From assembly GCA_963772935.1 (NCBI GenBank), contig CAVYZK010000009.1:1054001-1118000 (forward strand): 64,000 nucleotides of DNA. Reading direction: 5' to 3'. Under the pieces are notes generated by a model, which was given only the letters and a program-made list of their open reading frames with translations, had not been told where the DNA came from and did not search any database. Made by a program: the position numbers and the translations under genes. This DNA comes from JANNNF01 sp963772935. Lineage in GTDB: Bacteria; Pseudomonadota; Alphaproteobacteria; Rhodobacterales; Rhodobacteraceae. Position 1 is the stretch's first letter. Each line of letters begins with the position of its first letter. Positions 24,811-34,266 of this stretch are shown one piece after another.

Positions 24811-25836
24811 ATGAAACGCTTTTTGACCGCAACCGCCCTGCTGCTGGCCTCGACCAGCCTTGCCGCTGCCGAGGGCACGCTGAACCTGTATAACTGGGGC
24901 AACTATACCAGCCCCGAACTGCTGACCAAGTTTGAGGCCGAAACCGGCATCAAGGTCACCGTCACCGATTACGACAGCAACGATCAGGCGCTGGCCAAGA
25001 TCGAGGCCGGCGGCCATGGCTTTGATCTGGTGGTGCCGTCGGGCAGCTTTGTGCCGATCTGGGTGGAAAAAGGGCTGATCGTGCCATTCGATCTGGCGAA
25101 ATTGCCCAACCACAAGAACATCGCGCCCGAATGGATGGACGTGGCGTGGGACAAAGGCCGCACCCACACGATTCCGTGGCAGTGGGGGTCCGTGGGTGTC
25201 GCGGTGAACACATCGGTTTATTCGGGCGATATCAACACGTCAGCCATCTTTCTTGATGTTCCGGATGAACTGAAAGGCAAGATCAACGTCGTGCCGGAAA
25301 TGGTCGATGTGATCAATCTGGCCATCATGTATGTCGGTGGCGAGCCCTGCACCGAAGATACCGAAGTGCTGAAGAAAGCCCGCGACGTGCTGATCGCGGC
25401 CAAGCCTGACTGGCAGTCGATGGATTACGGTGCCACGGAAAAGCTGTCGAACAACGACTGGGCAGCGTCGGTCAACTGGAACGGGTCCAGCATGCGGGCG
25501 CGGATCGCCAACAAGGATGTCGCCTATGGCTACCCCAAGGAAGGCTATCCGATGTTCATGGATTCGGTCGCCCTGCTGGCCGATGCGCAGAATGTCGAGG
25601 AGGCGTACAAGTTCCTCGACTTCATCATGGTGCCAGAAAACGCCGGGATGATTTCGGCCTTTGCTCGTTACGGCAATGGCATCACCGGGTCCGAGGCCTT
25701 CATGCCGGAAGACATGAAAACCGCGCCCGAAGTGATAGTGCCCGAGGCATCGAAAGCCGCTGGTGTGTTCCCGCCGACATGCAGCCCGAAGGCGCAGGAA
25801 TACTACACCGCGATCTGGACGGAATTGCAGAAGTAA
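24811..25836 (+). CDS. PotD/PotF-type extracellular solute-binding protein
   Basis: 341 residues. A signal peptide (MKRFLTATALLLASTSLAAA) precedes EGTLNLYNWGNYTSPELLTK, the typical start of polyamine-binding proteins. Later segments are VTVTDYDSNDQALAKIEAGG, DLVVPSGSFVPIWVEKGL and IPWQWGSVGVAVNTS. It lies 37 bases after the permease, with AAGGAGAG upstream of the ATG. It should capture the ligand for the importer. A second amidase follows directly, hinting at an amide or amine ligand that is hydrolysed after uptake. Confidence 0.9.
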   Translation: MKRFLTATALLLASTSLAAAEGTLNLYNWGNYTSPELLTKFEAETGIKVTVTDYDSNDQALAKIEAGGHGFDLVVPSGSFVPIWVEKGLIVPFDLAKLPNHKNIAPEWMDVAWDKGRTHTIPWQWGSVGVAVNTSVYSGDINTSAIFLDVPDELKGKINVVPEMVDVINLAIMYVGGEPCTEDTEVLKKARDVLIAAKPDWQSMDYGATEKLSNNDWAASVNWNGSSMRARIANKDVAYGYPKEGYPMFMDSVALLADAQNVEEAYKFLDFIMVPENAGMISAFARYGNGITGSEAFMPEDMKTAPEVIVPEASKAAGVFPPTCSPKAQEYYTAIWTELQK

Positions 25837-25914
25837 GCCTGCTGTTCTGGCGCTGGAGGGGGCTGTCTGCCTCCTCCAGACCACCCCCTTTAAGCCAATG
25901 TGAAAGGGCTGCGG

Positions 25915-27356
25915 ATGGAGTTGGTTGATCTGTCAGCCTCTGATTTGTCGCGGATGATTGCCGCACGCCAAGTGGCCCCGTCCGAGGTGATGGCGGCCCA
26001 TCTGACGCAGATTGCGGCGGTCAATGGCGCGGTGAATGCCGTGATATCCCTGCGTGACCCGGACGACCTGATGGCGGAAGCACGCCTGATGGATGATGCG
26101 GTGCCCACGGGCTGGCTGCACGGGCTGCCCTTTGGCGGTGAAGGATCTGTGCGCCACCAAAGGCTTGCGCACCACTTGGGGATCACCGCTCTACGCCGAC
26201 TTCATCCCGCAGGCCGATGATCTGCTGGCCGCCCGGATGCGGGCGGCGGGGGCGATCTTCATCGGCAAGACCAACACGCCGGAATGGGGCCATGGCAGCC
26301 ATTCCTTCAACCCGGTGCATGGCGTCACCCGCAACCCCTATGATCTGTCGCGCACGGCGGGCGGGTCGTCGGGCGGGGCGGCGGCGGGGTTGGCCGCCCG
26401 GATGCTGCCGGTGGCGGATGGGTCTGACATGATGGGTTCCCTTGCGCAACCCGGCGGCGTTCTGCAACGTCTATGGCTTTCGACCCACATGGGGGCTGGT
26501 GCCCGCCGATGCCGAAGGCGACACTCATCTGTCCACCCTAGCCACCGAAGGCCCGATGGGCCGCACGGTGGAAGATGTAGCGCGGCTGCTGGCGGTGCAA
26601 GCCGGCGAAAACCCGCAAGTGCCGTTTGGCCGGGCGACCGAGGATTTCGCGGCGCAATTGCACGGCGATTTGCGCGGCTTGCGCATCGGCTGGCTGGGCG
26701 ATTGGGGCGGGGCCTATGCGATGGAACCGGGCATCCTCGATCTGTGCGAGGCGGCGCTGCGCCAGTTCACCGATCTGGGGGCCGTGGTTGAGGCTTTGCC
26801 TCCCCCCTTCCCTGCGACCCAGCTTTGGCGGGCGTGGACGACCCTGCGCGCCATGCTCAATTCCAACGGCAAGCGGGCGATTTACAACGACACCGCCAAA
26901 CGCGCGCAGTTGAAGCCCGAAACGGTGTGGGAAATCGAACAAGGCCTCGGCCTGTCCGCCGACGCGGTATATGAGGCCAGCGTGATCCGGTCGCGCTGGT
27001 ACGCCCATGCGGCGCGATTGTTTGACACATACGATCTGCTGGTGATGCCCACAGCACAGGTCTGGCCCTTCCCCGCCGACTGGCGTTGGCCGCAGATGAT
27101 CGGGGCGGCGGAAATGGACACCTATCACCGCTGGATGGAGGTGGTGGTGCCGGTCAGCCTGATCGGCCTGCCAGCCCTGTCTGTGCCCATCGGATTTGGG
27201 GCAAATGGCCTGCCGATGGGGATGCAGTTGATTGGCCGGGTCGGGGCGGATGCGCAGGTGCTGGCGGCAGGGCAGGCCTGGCATCTGGCGACAGACTGGC
27301 CCGGCACACGGCCCCCTGTGATGCAAGCCTTGCGGCAGGTGCGTGCAGACGGGTAG
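25915..27356 (+). CDS. Amidase signature family enzyme (second copy), two frameshifts
   Basis: About 479 residues after repair. The triad region is visible: LPFAVKDLCATKGL after removing an extra G near 26133 (CCCTTTG-G-CGGTG), then TAGGSSGGAAAGLAARMLP, then GSDMMGSLRNPAAFCNVYGF after removing an extra T near 26444 (TCCCT-T-GCGC). Length 3n+2 fits two insertions. The serine-rich segment reads GSDMMGSLRNPA, so the residues around the nucleophile differ from the first amidase. C-terminal VVPVSLIGLPALSVPIGF is a family hallmark. It is the last gene of the importer cluster. Confidence 0.82.
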
Positions 27357-27387
27357 ACCGAACCCGTAAGCCAAAGGACTGCGCCCC

Positions 27388-29358
27388 GTGACCACACGCC
27401 CCTACCGCCCCGAGATTGACGGATTGCGCGCCGTGGCCGTGCTGTCGGTCGTGCTGTTCCATGCGGGCGTGCCATGGTTGCCGGGCGGGTTTGTCGGGGT
27501 CGATGTGTTTTTCGTGATCTCGGGGTTTCTGATAACATCCATCCTGTTGGCCGAGCGCAGCACCGGCACCTTCACCTTCGCCCGCTTCTACGCCCGTCGC
27601 GCCCGGCGCATCCTGCCCTTGCTGATCGTGGTCTGTGCGGTCTGTGTGCCCGTCGCATGGGCGCTGATGCTGCCGCGTGACCTGAAGGATGCCGCCGCGA
27701 GCCTTGTGGGGGCCGCGACCTTCACCTTGAACCTGATTGCCGCCAACAATGTGGGCTACTTTGACCGCGCCGCCGAAGCCCAGCCCCTGCTGCATATCTG
27801 GAGCCTTGCGGTAGAGGAGCAGTATTATCTGGTCTTCCCGGTCCTGCTGGCGGTGCTGTGGCGGTTCGGGTTGCGGGTCATTTCGGGTGTGCTGCTGGCG
27901 CTGATCGTGGCGGGTGTGGTGGCGGCAGAGGTCTGGCTGCGCCGAGATCCGGGGGCCGCGTTCTATCTGCTGCCGACGCGGGGCTGGACCATTCTGCTGG
28001 GCGCGCTTGCCGCCATGCTGCCTGCACGGCAGCCGCATCAGACGGGCAGTCTGCTGGGGCTGGCCTGCATCGGTGTCGCCGTTCTGGGGTTTGGTGCTGC
28101 CACACCGTTTCCGGGGCTGACGGCCCTGCTGCCGACGACGGGGGCCGTGCTGGTGATCCTGTTTGCCGGGCCGGGAACCGTGGCGCATCGGGTGCTGTCG
28201 GCACCGCTGATGGTCGGGCTGGGGCTGATCAGCTATGGCATTTATCTGTGGCACAACCCGGTGCTGGCCTTCGCGCGCTATGGCCGGGATGAACCTGCGC
28301 CGCTGGTGATGGCGGGGCTGGTGGCCCTGACCGTGGCTTTGGCGGGGCTGACCTGGTGGGCGGTGGAACAACCCTTCCGCAAGCCGGGGTTCTGGCATCG
28401 CCGCGCTGTGCCGCTGGTGACGGTGGGGTCGCTGGCGTTGATCGGGGTGGGCGTAGCGGGGGTGGTGCTGAAAGGTCTGCCGCAGCGGTTTGATGCGCAG
28501 GTGTTGGCCATTCTCGCCGCCGAGGATGACCGCAACCCCAACCGCCGCAGTTGCAGTTCCAACGGCCCCCGCATCATCGCCCCCGCCGATGCCTGTGTGC
28601 TTGGCTCAACGGGGCCTGTCACGGCGGCTTTGCTGGGCGACAGCCATGCCGATGCTTTGGCCGTACCCTTGGCCGATGCCCTGCGCGGCACCCGCATGGC
28701 GCAATATACCTACTCTGGTTGCCCGATGGCCCCCGGCATTGATCAAACGAATGCACCCGACAGCCACTGTGCCGCCTATGCCGAGGCGATCTATACCCAT
28801 CTGGCGCAAAGCCCGCAGATCACCACAGTGATCCTTGCTGCCCGCTGGACCCTGTATCTGGAGGGCGGCGGGTTCGACAACGGCGAAGGCGGCATCGAAG
28901 CGGTGCCCCCCGCCCCCTATGACACCACCCCGCCGTCGCCGACCGAGGACGACCGCAAAACCGCCGTTGCCGCCGCCTACCGCGCTGCGGTGGCGCGGCT
29001 GCTGGCGATGGGAAAGACGGTGATCCTGATCACGCCTGTGCCAGAGGTCGGCTGGGATGCCCCGCGCCACATGGCTTTTGCACACATGCGGGGCCAAGAT
29101 GCGCCGCTGGATACATCCTATGACCGCTTTGTCGCACGCAATGCGGCCACGCTGGCGGCGCTGGTGCCGGACCCGGTGCCTGCGGGGCTGATCGTGATCC
29201 GCCCCGATGCAATCCTGTGCAACACCGATGCGCCGGGGCGCTGCGTGGCCGCCCGCGATGGCATCCCGCTTTATGCCGATGCGGACCACCTGACCAACCG
29301 GGGGGCTGCGCTGATCGTGGCGGCTTTGGCGCCCTACCTGCCCCCCCCTCCGAACTAG
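27388..29358 (+). CDS. OafA/YrhL-type acyltransferase with C-terminal SGNH domain
   Basis: 656 residues from a GTG. The N-terminal Acyltransferase_3 domain has about ten membrane segments: YRPEIDGLRAVAVLSVVLFH with the catalytic histidine, FFVISGFLITSILL, FYARRARRILPLLI and HIWSLAVEEQYYLVFPVLL. From about residue 400 a periplasmic SGNH-hydrolase-like domain has TAALLGDSHADALAVPLAD and, near the end, LYADADHLTNRGAALI with the Asp-x-x-His pair. These proteins O-acetylate LPS O-antigen, capsule or peptidoglycan. It opens the surface-glycan region, so a glycan is the likely acceptor. Confidence 0.9.
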   Translation: MTTRPYRPEIDGLRAVAVLSVVLFHAGVPWLPGGFVGVDVFFVISGFLITSILLAERSTGTFTFARFYARRARRILPLLIVVCAVCVPVAWALMLPRDLKDAAASLVGAATFTLNLIAANNVGYFDRAAEAQPLLHIWSLAVEEQYYLVFPVLLAVLWRFGLRVISGVLLALIVAGVVAAEVWLRRDPGAAFYLLPTRGWTILLGALAAMLPARQPHQTGSLLGLACIGVAVLGFGAATPFPGLTALLPTTGAVLVILFAGPGTVAHRVLSAPLMVGLGLISYGIYLWHNPVLAFARYGRDEPAPLVMAGLVALTVALAGLTWWAVEQPFRKPGFWHRRAVPLVTVGSLALIGVGVAGVVLKGLPQRFDAQVLAILAAEDDRNPNRRSCSSNGPRIIAPADACVLGSTGPVTAALLGDSHADALAVPLADALRGTRMAQYTYSGCPMAPGIDQTNAPDSHCAAYAEAIYTHLAQSPQITTVILAARWTLYLEGGGFDNGEGGIEAVPPAPYDTTPPSPTEDDRKTAVAAAYRAAVARLLAMGKTVILITPVPEVGWDAPRHMAFAHMRGQDAPLDTSYDRFVARNAATLAALVPDPVPAGLIVIRPDAILCNTDAPGRCVAARDGIPLYADADHLTNRGAALIVAALAPYLPPPPN

Positions 29359-29415
29359 ACGAACGCGCCCAGGTTTGCTACGCCCCCCAGCACCATACCA
29401 ACCGGAGCCAGCCCC

Positions 29416-30462
29416 GTGCCAAACCTGACCGCCATTTCCCCGCAGGGGCTTCGTTTCGCCGTGATCGGCCTTGGCCGCATGGGGATGCGCCATGTTCAGG
29501 CCGCGCAAAGCCTTGGCATGGTGCTGGTGGGCGGTGCCGATCTTTCGCCACAGGCCCGCGCGAGCCTGACCCGCGACCATGGCGTCCCACCCGAGGCTTG
29601 TCTTGAGGATGGCTTGGCCATGCTGGCGGCGGTCAGGCCGGACGCGCTGGTGGTGGCAACCACTGCGCCCAGCCACGCCGGTTTCGTGCTGGCCGCGACC
29701 CGGGCCGGCGTGCGCCATGTGCTGTGCGAAAAGCCGATGGCAAGCTCGGTTGCGCAAGGCGAGGCCATGCTGGCGGCCTGTACAGCATCGGGCACCCGGC
29801 TGGCGATCAACCATCAGATGCAGTTCATGGACCAATATACCCGTGTGCGTGATCTGATCGGATCAGACCAGATGGGGCCGCTGGCCAGTATCCTCGTGGC
29901 CGGGTCGAACTTTGGTCTGGCGATGAACGCGAGCCATTATTTCCAGATGTTCCGCTACATCACCGGCACTCCGGTAGCCGAGGTGCAGGCATGGTTTGAA
30001 ACGGATGCGTTGACCAACCCGCGCGGGGCGCAATTCGACGATGCGTCGGGCCGGGTGCTGGCGCGGAATGCCCAAGGCACCACGATGTTCATGGATTTTT
30101 CGGCGCGCGCGGGCTGGGGGGTTTGTGTGACCTACATCTGCCGCAACGGCCAGATCACGGTGGATGAATTGCGCGGCGAAATGCGCGTGGTATCGCGGCA
30201 GGCTGAACACCGCGACCTGCCGACCACACGTTACGGCATGCCGGTGGATGTGTCGGACCTGACCATCCCGCCTGCCGATGTGGTGGGGCCGACGGCGGCT
30301 GTGTGGGCCGCGATGCTGGCGGGGCAACCCTACCCCGATGGCGAAGCGGGCCTGCATGCCCTGCGCTGCCTTGTGGCGGCCCATGCCTCGCACCGCGCGG
30401 GGCGGGCGATGGCGCTGAACGATGCGTCCTTGCCTGTGTCCGAAGTTTTCAACTGGGCCTGA
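29416..30462 (+). CDS. Gfo/Idh/MocA family oxidoreductase
   Basis: 348 residues from a GTG. The Rossmann start is LRFAVIGLGRMGMRHVQAAQ, followed by DALVVATTAPSHAGFVLAA and the signature CEKPMASSVAQGEAML with the catalytic-region lysine. The C-terminal beta-sheet domain holds GSNFGLAMNASHYFQMFRYITG. These NAD(P)-enzymes oxidise or reduce sugars and sugar nucleotides. A second family member follows 10 bases later. Both probably act on a sugar of the adjacent surface-glycan pathways, which is inferred only from position. Confidence 0.85.
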   Translation: MPNLTAISPQGLRFAVIGLGRMGMRHVQAAQSLGMVLVGGADLSPQARASLTRDHGVPPEACLEDGLAMLAAVRPDALVVATTAPSHAGFVLAATRAGVRHVLCEKPMASSVAQGEAMLAACTASGTRLAINHQMQFMDQYTRVRDLIGSDQMGPLASILVAGSNFGLAMNASHYFQMFRYITGTPVAEVQAWFETDALTNPRGAQFDDASGRVLARNAQGTTMFMDFSARAGWGVCVTYICRNGQITVDELRGEMRVVSRQAEHRDLPTTRYGMPVDVSDLTIPPADVVGPTAAVWAAMLAGQPYPDGEAGLHALRCLVAAHASHRAGRAMALNDASLPVSEVFNWA

Positions 30463-30472
30463 GGGGGTTTTC

Positions 30473-31435
30473 ATGACTGACCGTACCGTTGCCATTATCG
30501 GCGCAGGCTTCATGGCCGAAGAACACGCCCGCGCCTTTGCCGCCCTTCCGGGTGTGCGGATCGTGGGCGTACATAGCCGCACGCGCGAGCGGGCCGTGGC
30601 TTTGGCGGATAAATACGGCGCTGCGGTCTATGACGATGTGGCGGCACTGTGGCAGGGCACAAAGGCCGACGTGGTGGTGGTGGCAGTGCCGGAACTGTCG
30701 GCGCGGTCAGTGTGTGAAGCAGCCTTTACGTACCCATGGCTGTGTTTTCTGGAAAAGCCGGTGGGCTATGATCTGGCCGATGCACAGGCGATCGAGGCCG
30801 CAGCAATTGCCAGCAACGCCCACGCCTATGTCGCCTTCAACCGCCGCAGCTTTGCCGCCACGCGGATGGTGACTGCCGCTTTGGCGACCGATACCAGCCC
30901 CCGTCTGATCACCATTCTGGACCAGCAATCCATGGCCGAGGCCCGCGCCGTGAACGCGCCCGAGGCGGTGGTGCAGACCTGGATGTATGCCAATTCCATC
31001 CACCTGATCGACTACTTTACCCATTTCGGGCGCGGGGCGATCACCGATGTGACCGTCACCTCGCCTTGGGTGCAGGACGCGCCCGGCACGGTGCTGGCAA
31101 CGATCCGCTATGACAGCGGCGATATCGGCCAATATCAGGCGGTGTGGAACGGCCCGGCCCCTTGGGTGGTGACGGTGGGCACGGCAGAGGCCCGCTATGA
31201 ATTGCGGCCGTTGGAAAAACTGTCCATCCAGCCCAAGGGCCAGCGGCGTAGCGTGGAACAGCCTGCCGACCCGGTGGACAGCGATTTCAAACCGGGGCTG
31301 ATCGTGCAGGCGCAGCAGGTGCTGGCGGCACTTGATGGGCAACCCGTACCGCTGGCCACGATTGCGCAATCCACCCGGTCCATGCGGCTGGTGGCGGCGA
31401 TCTACGGGTTTCAAGCGCTGACCGGCCCGCTGTAG
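30473..31435 (+). CDS. Gfo/Idh/MocA family oxidoreductase (second, paired)
   Basis: 320 residues. The Rossmann start is VAIIGAGFMAEEHARAFAAL, with LEKPVGYDLADAQAIEAAA as the EKP motif and YVAFNRRSFAATRMV in the substrate region. It is clearly different from the preceding family member. The ATG at 30473 is preceded by GAGGGGG and lies 10 bases after the previous stop. The stop is followed by the twin palindrome at 31442, which separates it from convergent hisH. Confidence 0.85.
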   Translation: MTDRTVAIIGAGFMAEEHARAFAALPGVRIVGVHSRTRERAVALADKYGAAVYDDVAALWQGTKADVVVVAVPELSARSVCEAAFTYPWLCFLEKPVGYDLADAQAIEAAAIASNAHAYVAFNRRSFAATRMVTAALATDTSPRLITILDQQSMAEARAVNAPEAVVQTWMYANSIHLIDYFTHFGRGAITDVTVTSPWVQDAPGTVLATIRYDSGDIGQYQAVWNGPAPWVVTVGTAEARYELRPLEKLSIQPKGQRRSVEQPADPVDSDFKPGLIVQAQQVLAALDGQPVPLATIAQSTRSMRLVAAIYGFQALTGPL

Positions 31436-31441
31436 CGCGCC

Positions 31442-31485
31442 CAAATTTCTTCGAAGAAATTTGCAAAATCCTTCGAAGGATTTTG
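31442..31485. repeat. Twin 22-bp palindromes centred on TTCGAA, between convergent genes
   Basis: Identical over 44 bases to 12771-12814. It fills nearly the whole gap between the oxidoreductase stop (31435) and the hisH stop (31489) on the opposite strand, exactly where a terminator working in both directions would be placed. Confidence 0.92.
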
Positions 31486-31488
31486 CAC

Positions 31489-32127
31489 TTACCCCGCCAG
31501 AAACGCGTTCACGATGCCCAAACCGACCGGACCGGATTTCTCGGGGTGAAACTGCGTGCCGGTCACATTGGCGCGCTTGACCGCCGCCGTCACGGGCAAC
31601 CCGCCATAGTCGTATTCCGCCAGCAGGTCTTGTCGCAGGGTGGGTTCGGCGTGGAAGGAATGCAGGAAATACACCGGCACCCCCGGCTGCAATCCCGCCA
31701 GCACGGAACCGTCCCAGCCATTCGCCCCGCCGGGCTGCAGACCCGCCCAGCCAATCGACGGCAGCTTGCGCCGCACCCCATCTGCCCCGACCCGCGCCAT
31801 TGCCCGCACCGCCCCGGGGATCAGGCCCAGACCCGGCGTCGCACCAAATTCCTCGCTCTGGTCCATCAGCATCTGCATGCCCAGACAGATGCCCAGCAAG
31901 GGCCGCCCGGTCGCCACATAAGCGTGGATCGCAGGCACAAACCCGCCCGCGTGCAGCCCCGCCATGCCATCGACAAAGGCCCCGACGCCGGGCAGGATCA
32001 CCCTGTCGGCCTGCGCCAGACGGGTGGGGTCTGATGACACCTCAATGTCCGTTGCCCCCGAAACCTCCAGCGCGCGGCGCACGGAAAACAGGTTGCCCAT
32101 GCCATAGTCGATGACGACAACCTTCAT
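31489..32127 (-). CDS. hisH: HisH-type glutamine amidotransferase subunit (surface-sugar amidation type)
   Basis: 212 residues. It starts VVVIDYGMGNLFSVRRALEV; the nucleophile elbow is PLLGICLGMQMLMDQSEEFG, and the C-terminal triad is in GTQFHPEKSGPVGLGIVNAF. It releases ammonia from glutamine and passes it to the HisF partner. The neighbour is an N-acetyl sugar amidotransferase rather than other his genes, as for wbpG-hisH2-hisF2 in Pseudomonas. It therefore most likely serves acetamidino-sugar formation, not histidine synthesis. It overlaps hisF by four bases. Confidence 0.88.
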   Translation of the reverse strand: MKVVVIDYGMGNLFSVRRALEVSGATDIEVSSDPTRLAQADRVILPGVGAFVDGMAGLHAGGFVPAIHAYVATGRPLLGICLGMQMLMDQSEEFGATPGLGLIPGAVRAMARVGADGVRRKLPSIGWAGLQPGGANGWDGSVLAGLQPGVPVYFLHSFHAEPTLRQDLLAEYDYGGLPVTAAVKRANVTGTQFHPEKSGPVGLGIVNAFLAG

Positions 32128-32862
32128 GCAAATGCCTCCATTTCGGCCCGCAACCCGGCGAGTGTCGCGCGCCCGTAATGCAGCGCATCCGCCACAGCCA
32201 CAGCATCGGCCCCGGCACCCAAGGCCTGCGCCAGATGGCCCGCCGCGCCGTAACCACCACTGGCGATCACCGGCACCTCGACCACCGCCGCCACTGCCGC
32301 GATCAGATCGAGGTCATAGCCTTTGCGGGTGCCCTCACGGTCAATCGCCGTCACCAGCACTTCGCCTGCTCCCAAGCGCCACGCCGCGCTGCACCCATTC
32401 GACCACATCAAGGCCAGACCGTTCGCGCCCGGTTTCGGTATAAACCTCCCACCGGCCCGGAGCCTGCTGTTTGGCCTCGACCGACAGCACCATGGCCTGT
32501 GACCCGAACCGCTTGGCGACCTGCGAGATCAGATCGGGTCGCGCCACCGCAGCTGTGTTGATCGCCACCTTGTCGGCGCCTGCGCGCAGCAGTTCTGTCA
32601 CGTCGTCCAGTGTGCGGATACCGCCGCCCACCGTCATCGGCACGAACACGTCCTGCGCGGTACGCCGTACCACCTCGGTCAGTTTGGACCGCCCGTAAAG
32701 GCTTGCCACGATGTCGATATACAGCAGTTCATCCACCCCGGCCTCGTAATAGCGGCGGGCGAAATCATAGGGGTCGCCCATGACGCGCAGACCTTCCATC
32801 TGCACGCCCTTGATGAGGTTCGGCCCCTTGATATCCAGCCGGGCAATCAGGCGCGCGGGCAT
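32124..32862 (-). CDS. hisF: HisF-type cyclase subunit (surface-sugar amidation type), one frameshift
   Basis: About 245 residues after removing one G near 32373 (minus strand CTTGG-G-AGCAGG). It has LIARLDIKGPNLIKGVQMEG at the start, where canonical HisF has a CLDV-type motif, then PMTVGGGIRTLDDV, GADKVAINTAAV and, after the break, AGEVLVTAIDREGTRKGYDL and PVIASGGYGAAGHL. In acetamidino-sugar pathways HisF2 channels ammonia to the amidotransferase. It overlaps both neighbours (ATGA type), indicating strict coupling. Confidence 0.85.
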
Positions 32863-34178
32863 CAGTCGGGGTCCGTGACCCGGTGGCGCAACTGCCACTG
32901 ATTGCCGTCCAGCCGCCACAGATGCGGGGATTTGAAGCTGTCGGTCAGATTGTCGAAATAGTCGCGGTCCATCACGGGTTGGCCAAACACCTTGGAAACC
33001 CCCGGGAATTCCTGTTCCGACAGGCTGAGGTATTTGAAGATCTCCTCGGCAAAGCGTTCGGGGAATTCGCCGTCGAATTTGTTGGCAAGCGCCACGCCTT
33101 CGTCGCGGGTGATGTCGCCCGACCGCACCTCTTGCGCCGCGTCATAGGTGGCGCGACCGATGCCGAATTTGGTGAAGGTGGTGTAATAGTGGAAATCGTC
33201 GATCCGGTCGTCGATCGAATTGTACTTGCTGTAGGTGCCCGGCGTGCGTTCGGGGCTGGCCTTGAAGCCGCCGTGTTCGACCGAATAGTAATAGGCGCTT
33301 TGCGGGTGCCATTTCAGGTAATAGCCCAGATAATGCACCTCGACCTTCTGCGCCTCGATCCGGGCCGGGTCGGCGGGCAGGTAGGGTTGCAGTTCCACCT
33401 TTTCCACCCCGAACTGATCGCGCAGATCTGCCAGCGAGGTGCCGCCGAGATAAATCTTCGACGGGTCGTCGGAGGTGAAGTAGGACCAGTCCCGCTTGGC
33501 AGACGAGGTGTCGCCGATGGGGTTGCCATATTCGGCTTCATTCTCGCCATAGAACACCAGCGGAATGTTGTGCAGCAGAGCCATTTTCGGCCCGAGGTTC
33601 TTTTGCCCGAACATGAAGGCCTGAAACGGGTGGAACAGGTTTTCCACCGCCAGACGGGTCAGCAGCCGGTGGATACGCCCGTTCGGCGTGGTCAGCAGGT
33701 TGTCAAAGCCCGCATGAATCCATGACTGAAAATTCTGCCAGCCCCATTCGGTATAGACATGCGGGGCCCAGGTCACGGTCAGCGGGTGCATGCCGTATTT
33801 GTATTTCAGCATATGGGCCGCATAAAAGCTGTCCTTGCCACCCGACCCCGGCACAATGCAGTCATAGCTGCCGTCATGTTTGCGATGCTGATCGCACAGG
33901 TCCATCAGGGCGCGTTCGCGGTCTGCCCAGTCGATGCTGTTCTGCTTCTGCTCGGCCACGCGGCAGGCATCGCAGACCCCCTCGGCATCGAAATGGATGG
34001 TTTTCTTCTTGCTGTCCTTGGTGTGGGCATATTCCACCGCCGAATTCGGGCGCTGGTTGGAAATGATGCAGCGGGTGCAGAAGGCCACCTCCAGCGGCAG
34101 GCCATAGCGCGCCTCGGTGGGCTGGTCCTTGCGGAAGGGGGCAAGGTCGATTTCGCGCCGGGCGGGGTAGATGGTCAT
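32862..34178 (-). CDS. N-acetyl sugar amidotransferase (WbpG/PseA type)
   Basis: 438 residues. An N-terminal zinc-ribbon-like cysteine set (FCTRCIISNQRP and GVCDACRVAEQ) precedes the PP-loop ATPase motif IVPGSGGKDSFYAAHMLK, then LTVTWAPHVYTEWGWQNF and FYGENEAEYGNP. These enzymes adenylate an N-acetyl group and replace its oxygen with ammonia, giving an acetamidino sugar. Examples act on pseudaminic or legionaminic acids in Campylobacter and on ManNAc-type sugars in Pseudomonas LPS. With hisF and hisH it forms a complete module. The ATG at 34178 is chosen as the first with family similarity. Confidence 0.9.
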   Translation of the reverse strand: MTIYPARREIDLAPFRKDQPTEARYGLPLEVAFCTRCIISNQRPNSAVEYAHTKDSKKKTIHFDAEGVCDACRVAEQKQNSIDWADRERALMDLCDQHRKHDGSYDCIVPGSGGKDSFYAAHMLKYKYGMHPLTVTWAPHVYTEWGWQNFQSWIHAGFDNLLTTPNGRIHRLLTRLAVENLFHPFQAFMFGQKNLGPKMALLHNIPLVFYGENEAEYGNPIGDTSSAKRDWSYFTSDDPSKIYLGGTSLADLRDQFGVEKVELQPYLPADPARIEAQKVEVHYLGYYLKWHPQSAYYYSVEHGGFKASPERTPGTYSKYNSIDDRIDDFHYYTTFTKFGIGRATYDAAQEVRSGDITRDEGVALANKFDGEFPERFAEEIFKYLSLSEQEFPGVSKVFGQPVMDRDYFDNLTDSFKSPHLWRLDGNQWQLRHRVTDPD

Positions 34179-34266
34179 GGCTGGCCTCATTCTTGGGGGT
34201 CGCGGCGGGGTTTTGCCTTGGTTTAGCCTATCGCGGCGGGAACGGCAAAGGCTGGCGCGCAGGAAA

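Noticed and set aside
27154..28398. A 414-residue open frame antisense to the acyltransferase
   Set aside because: Gln/Arg/His-rich shadow frame; the sense gene has strong motifs.
31489..32862. hisH and hisF as part of histidine biosynthesis
   Set aside because: No other his genes are nearby, and the overlapping partner is an N-acetyl sugar amidotransferase, the known context of the surface-sugar paralogues.
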